DNA of 64,000 bases from Streptomyces cellulosae. Lineage in GTDB: Bacteria; Actinomycetota; Actinomycetes; Streptomycetales; Streptomycetaceae. A model generated the notes under the pieces. That model searched no databases. It worked only from the letters and a program-made list of their open reading frames with translations, and was not told where the DNA came from. Positions 63,477 through 64,000 of this stretch are shown piece by piece. Positions within the stretch are counted from its first letter, which is position 1. Each line of letters opens with the position of its first letter. The DNA lies in NCBI GenBank assembly GCA_014655195.1, contig BNBH01000004.1, positions 62,001 through 126,000 on the forward strand. Reading direction: 5' to 3'. The translations under genes and the position numbers were made by a program.

Positions 63477-63553
63477 CCCCGGCGTCCCGGCCGCGCGCGG
63501 GCGGGAGCGGACGGGCCCCGGTCCGCCTTCCGCCCGCCCGGCCGGGTGCCTCG

Positions 63554-63589
63554 ACCGCCCGTGCCCCCGCTCGTGGGGGCACGGGCGGT
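63554..63589 (+). terminator. Terminator of acs
   Basis: Perfect 15-base-pair stem (63554-63568 with 63575-63589), GCTCGT loop, followed by TTTCT. 78 bases after the acs stop. Confidence 0.92.
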
Positions 63590-63758
63590 TTCTCGTCCCT
63601 GGGCCCGGGCGTCCTGTGAGGCGGGCCACGTCGAAGCCGCTGGTGCGGGCCGCAGGGCCGTTGGTTAGGCTCGAGGGCGGAAACACGCTGTCCCATGGAG
63701 CGCCGGGAAGTCTGGTCGGCACACGATTCGTGCTGCCCTACGACCGGAGGAAACGCCC

Positions 63759-64000
63759 GTGAGTGCCCCCCGCACCCCCACTCCCCGCAAGGCTCTCGGC
63801 CTTCTGTCGCTGCCCGAGCGGAACTTCGTCGCGGAGGCCCTGCGCACCGAGACCGTCGGGGGCGTCCTGCTGCTGCTCGCCGCCGTCGCCGCGCTGGTCT
63901 GGGCGAACATACCCGCGCTGGGCGACAGCTACGAGACCGTCAGCCACTGGCACTTCGGCCCCGGGGCGCTCGGACTGAACCTCTCCGTCGCGCACTGGGC
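63759..64000 (+). CDS. nhaA: Na+/H+ antiporter NhaA, N-terminal part
   Basis: First 80 codons only; the gene runs off the window. The start SAPRTPTPRKALGLLSLPERNFVAEALRTETVGGVLLLLAAVAALVWANIPALGDSY is typical of actinobacterial NhaA (xxLRTETxGGxLLLxAAxxALxWAN). The GTG at 63759 has GGAGGAAA upstream. NhaA exchanges sodium for protons at alkaline pH; the catalytic Asp pair lies beyond the window. Confidence 0.92.
   Translation, partial: MSAPRTPTPRKALGLLSLPERNFVAEALRTETVGGVLLLLAAVAALVWANIPALGDSYETVSHWHFGPGALGLNLSVAHW

Overview
The window is high-GC chromosomal DNA from a Streptomyces species. The evidence is GTG/TTG starts behind GGAGG-type ribosome sites, bldG, a tipA-type gene under its characteristic promoter, SARP regulators, an XRE/DUF397 pair, and interspersed AGGGGCGCGGGGAACYGCGC repeats. 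Most of it looks like conserved core chromosome. I see no insertion sequence, prophage, CRISPR array or biosynthetic cluster.

Layout. 0-8 kb: 5' part of ftsH, hprT, tilS, a DUF2342 zincin, a PBP4-type dacB, divergent ppa, and a ThrE-family exporter. 8-19 kb: DedA protein, tipA, ClC-like channel, glutamate decarboxylase, a PadR-controlled ABC exporter, aldehyde dehydrogenase, and an XRE / ATP-binding / DUF397 regulatory trio. 19-29.5 kb: lipoprotein, DUF2786 protein, a ClpC2-like Clp-N/HTH protein with two operators, a compact family-A DNA polymerase, two SARP/NB-ARC regulators, a small unknown protein and tRNA-Thr(CGT). 29.5-48.5 kb: secreted peptidase, holB, a membrane-fused thymidylate kinase, topA, a methyltransferase, H+-pyrophosphatase, the bldG operon and an MrfA-like helicase. 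48.4-64 kb: a seven-gene Tad-type pilus/secretion operon, a HAD phosphatase, a noncoding-RNA locus, a degenerate Fic-like protein, a CooC-like ATPase, a deacetylase-like lipoprotein, a SulP-carbonic anhydrase fusion, acs, and the 5' end of nhaA.

How parts work together. topA, the tmk fusion and holB serve replication and nucleotide supply. hprT, tilS and ftsH are the usual actinobacterial housekeeping neighbours. BldG and the downstream RsbW-like protein form a partner-switching pair for developmental and stress sigma control. The Tad genes are joined mostly by stop-start overlaps, but prepilin peptidase, CpaB and secretin genes are absent. The order Tad operon / HAD gene / RNA gap / Fic-like gene matches the mycobacterial Rv3654c-Rv3662c region, where the abundant sRNA MTS2823 (Ms1) lies.

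Most interesting points: the Ms1/6S-like RNA locus at about 55.0-55.28 kb; the ClpC2-like gene whose promoter appears leaderless and is covered by two TGTCAAC-N5-GTTGACA operators; a conserved so-called oxidoreductase that reads as a doubly degenerate Fic protein; and the three-part thymidylate kinase fusion with TxxLP repeats. All calls come from reading the sequence; no database search was run, and comparisons with named genes of other species are from memory.
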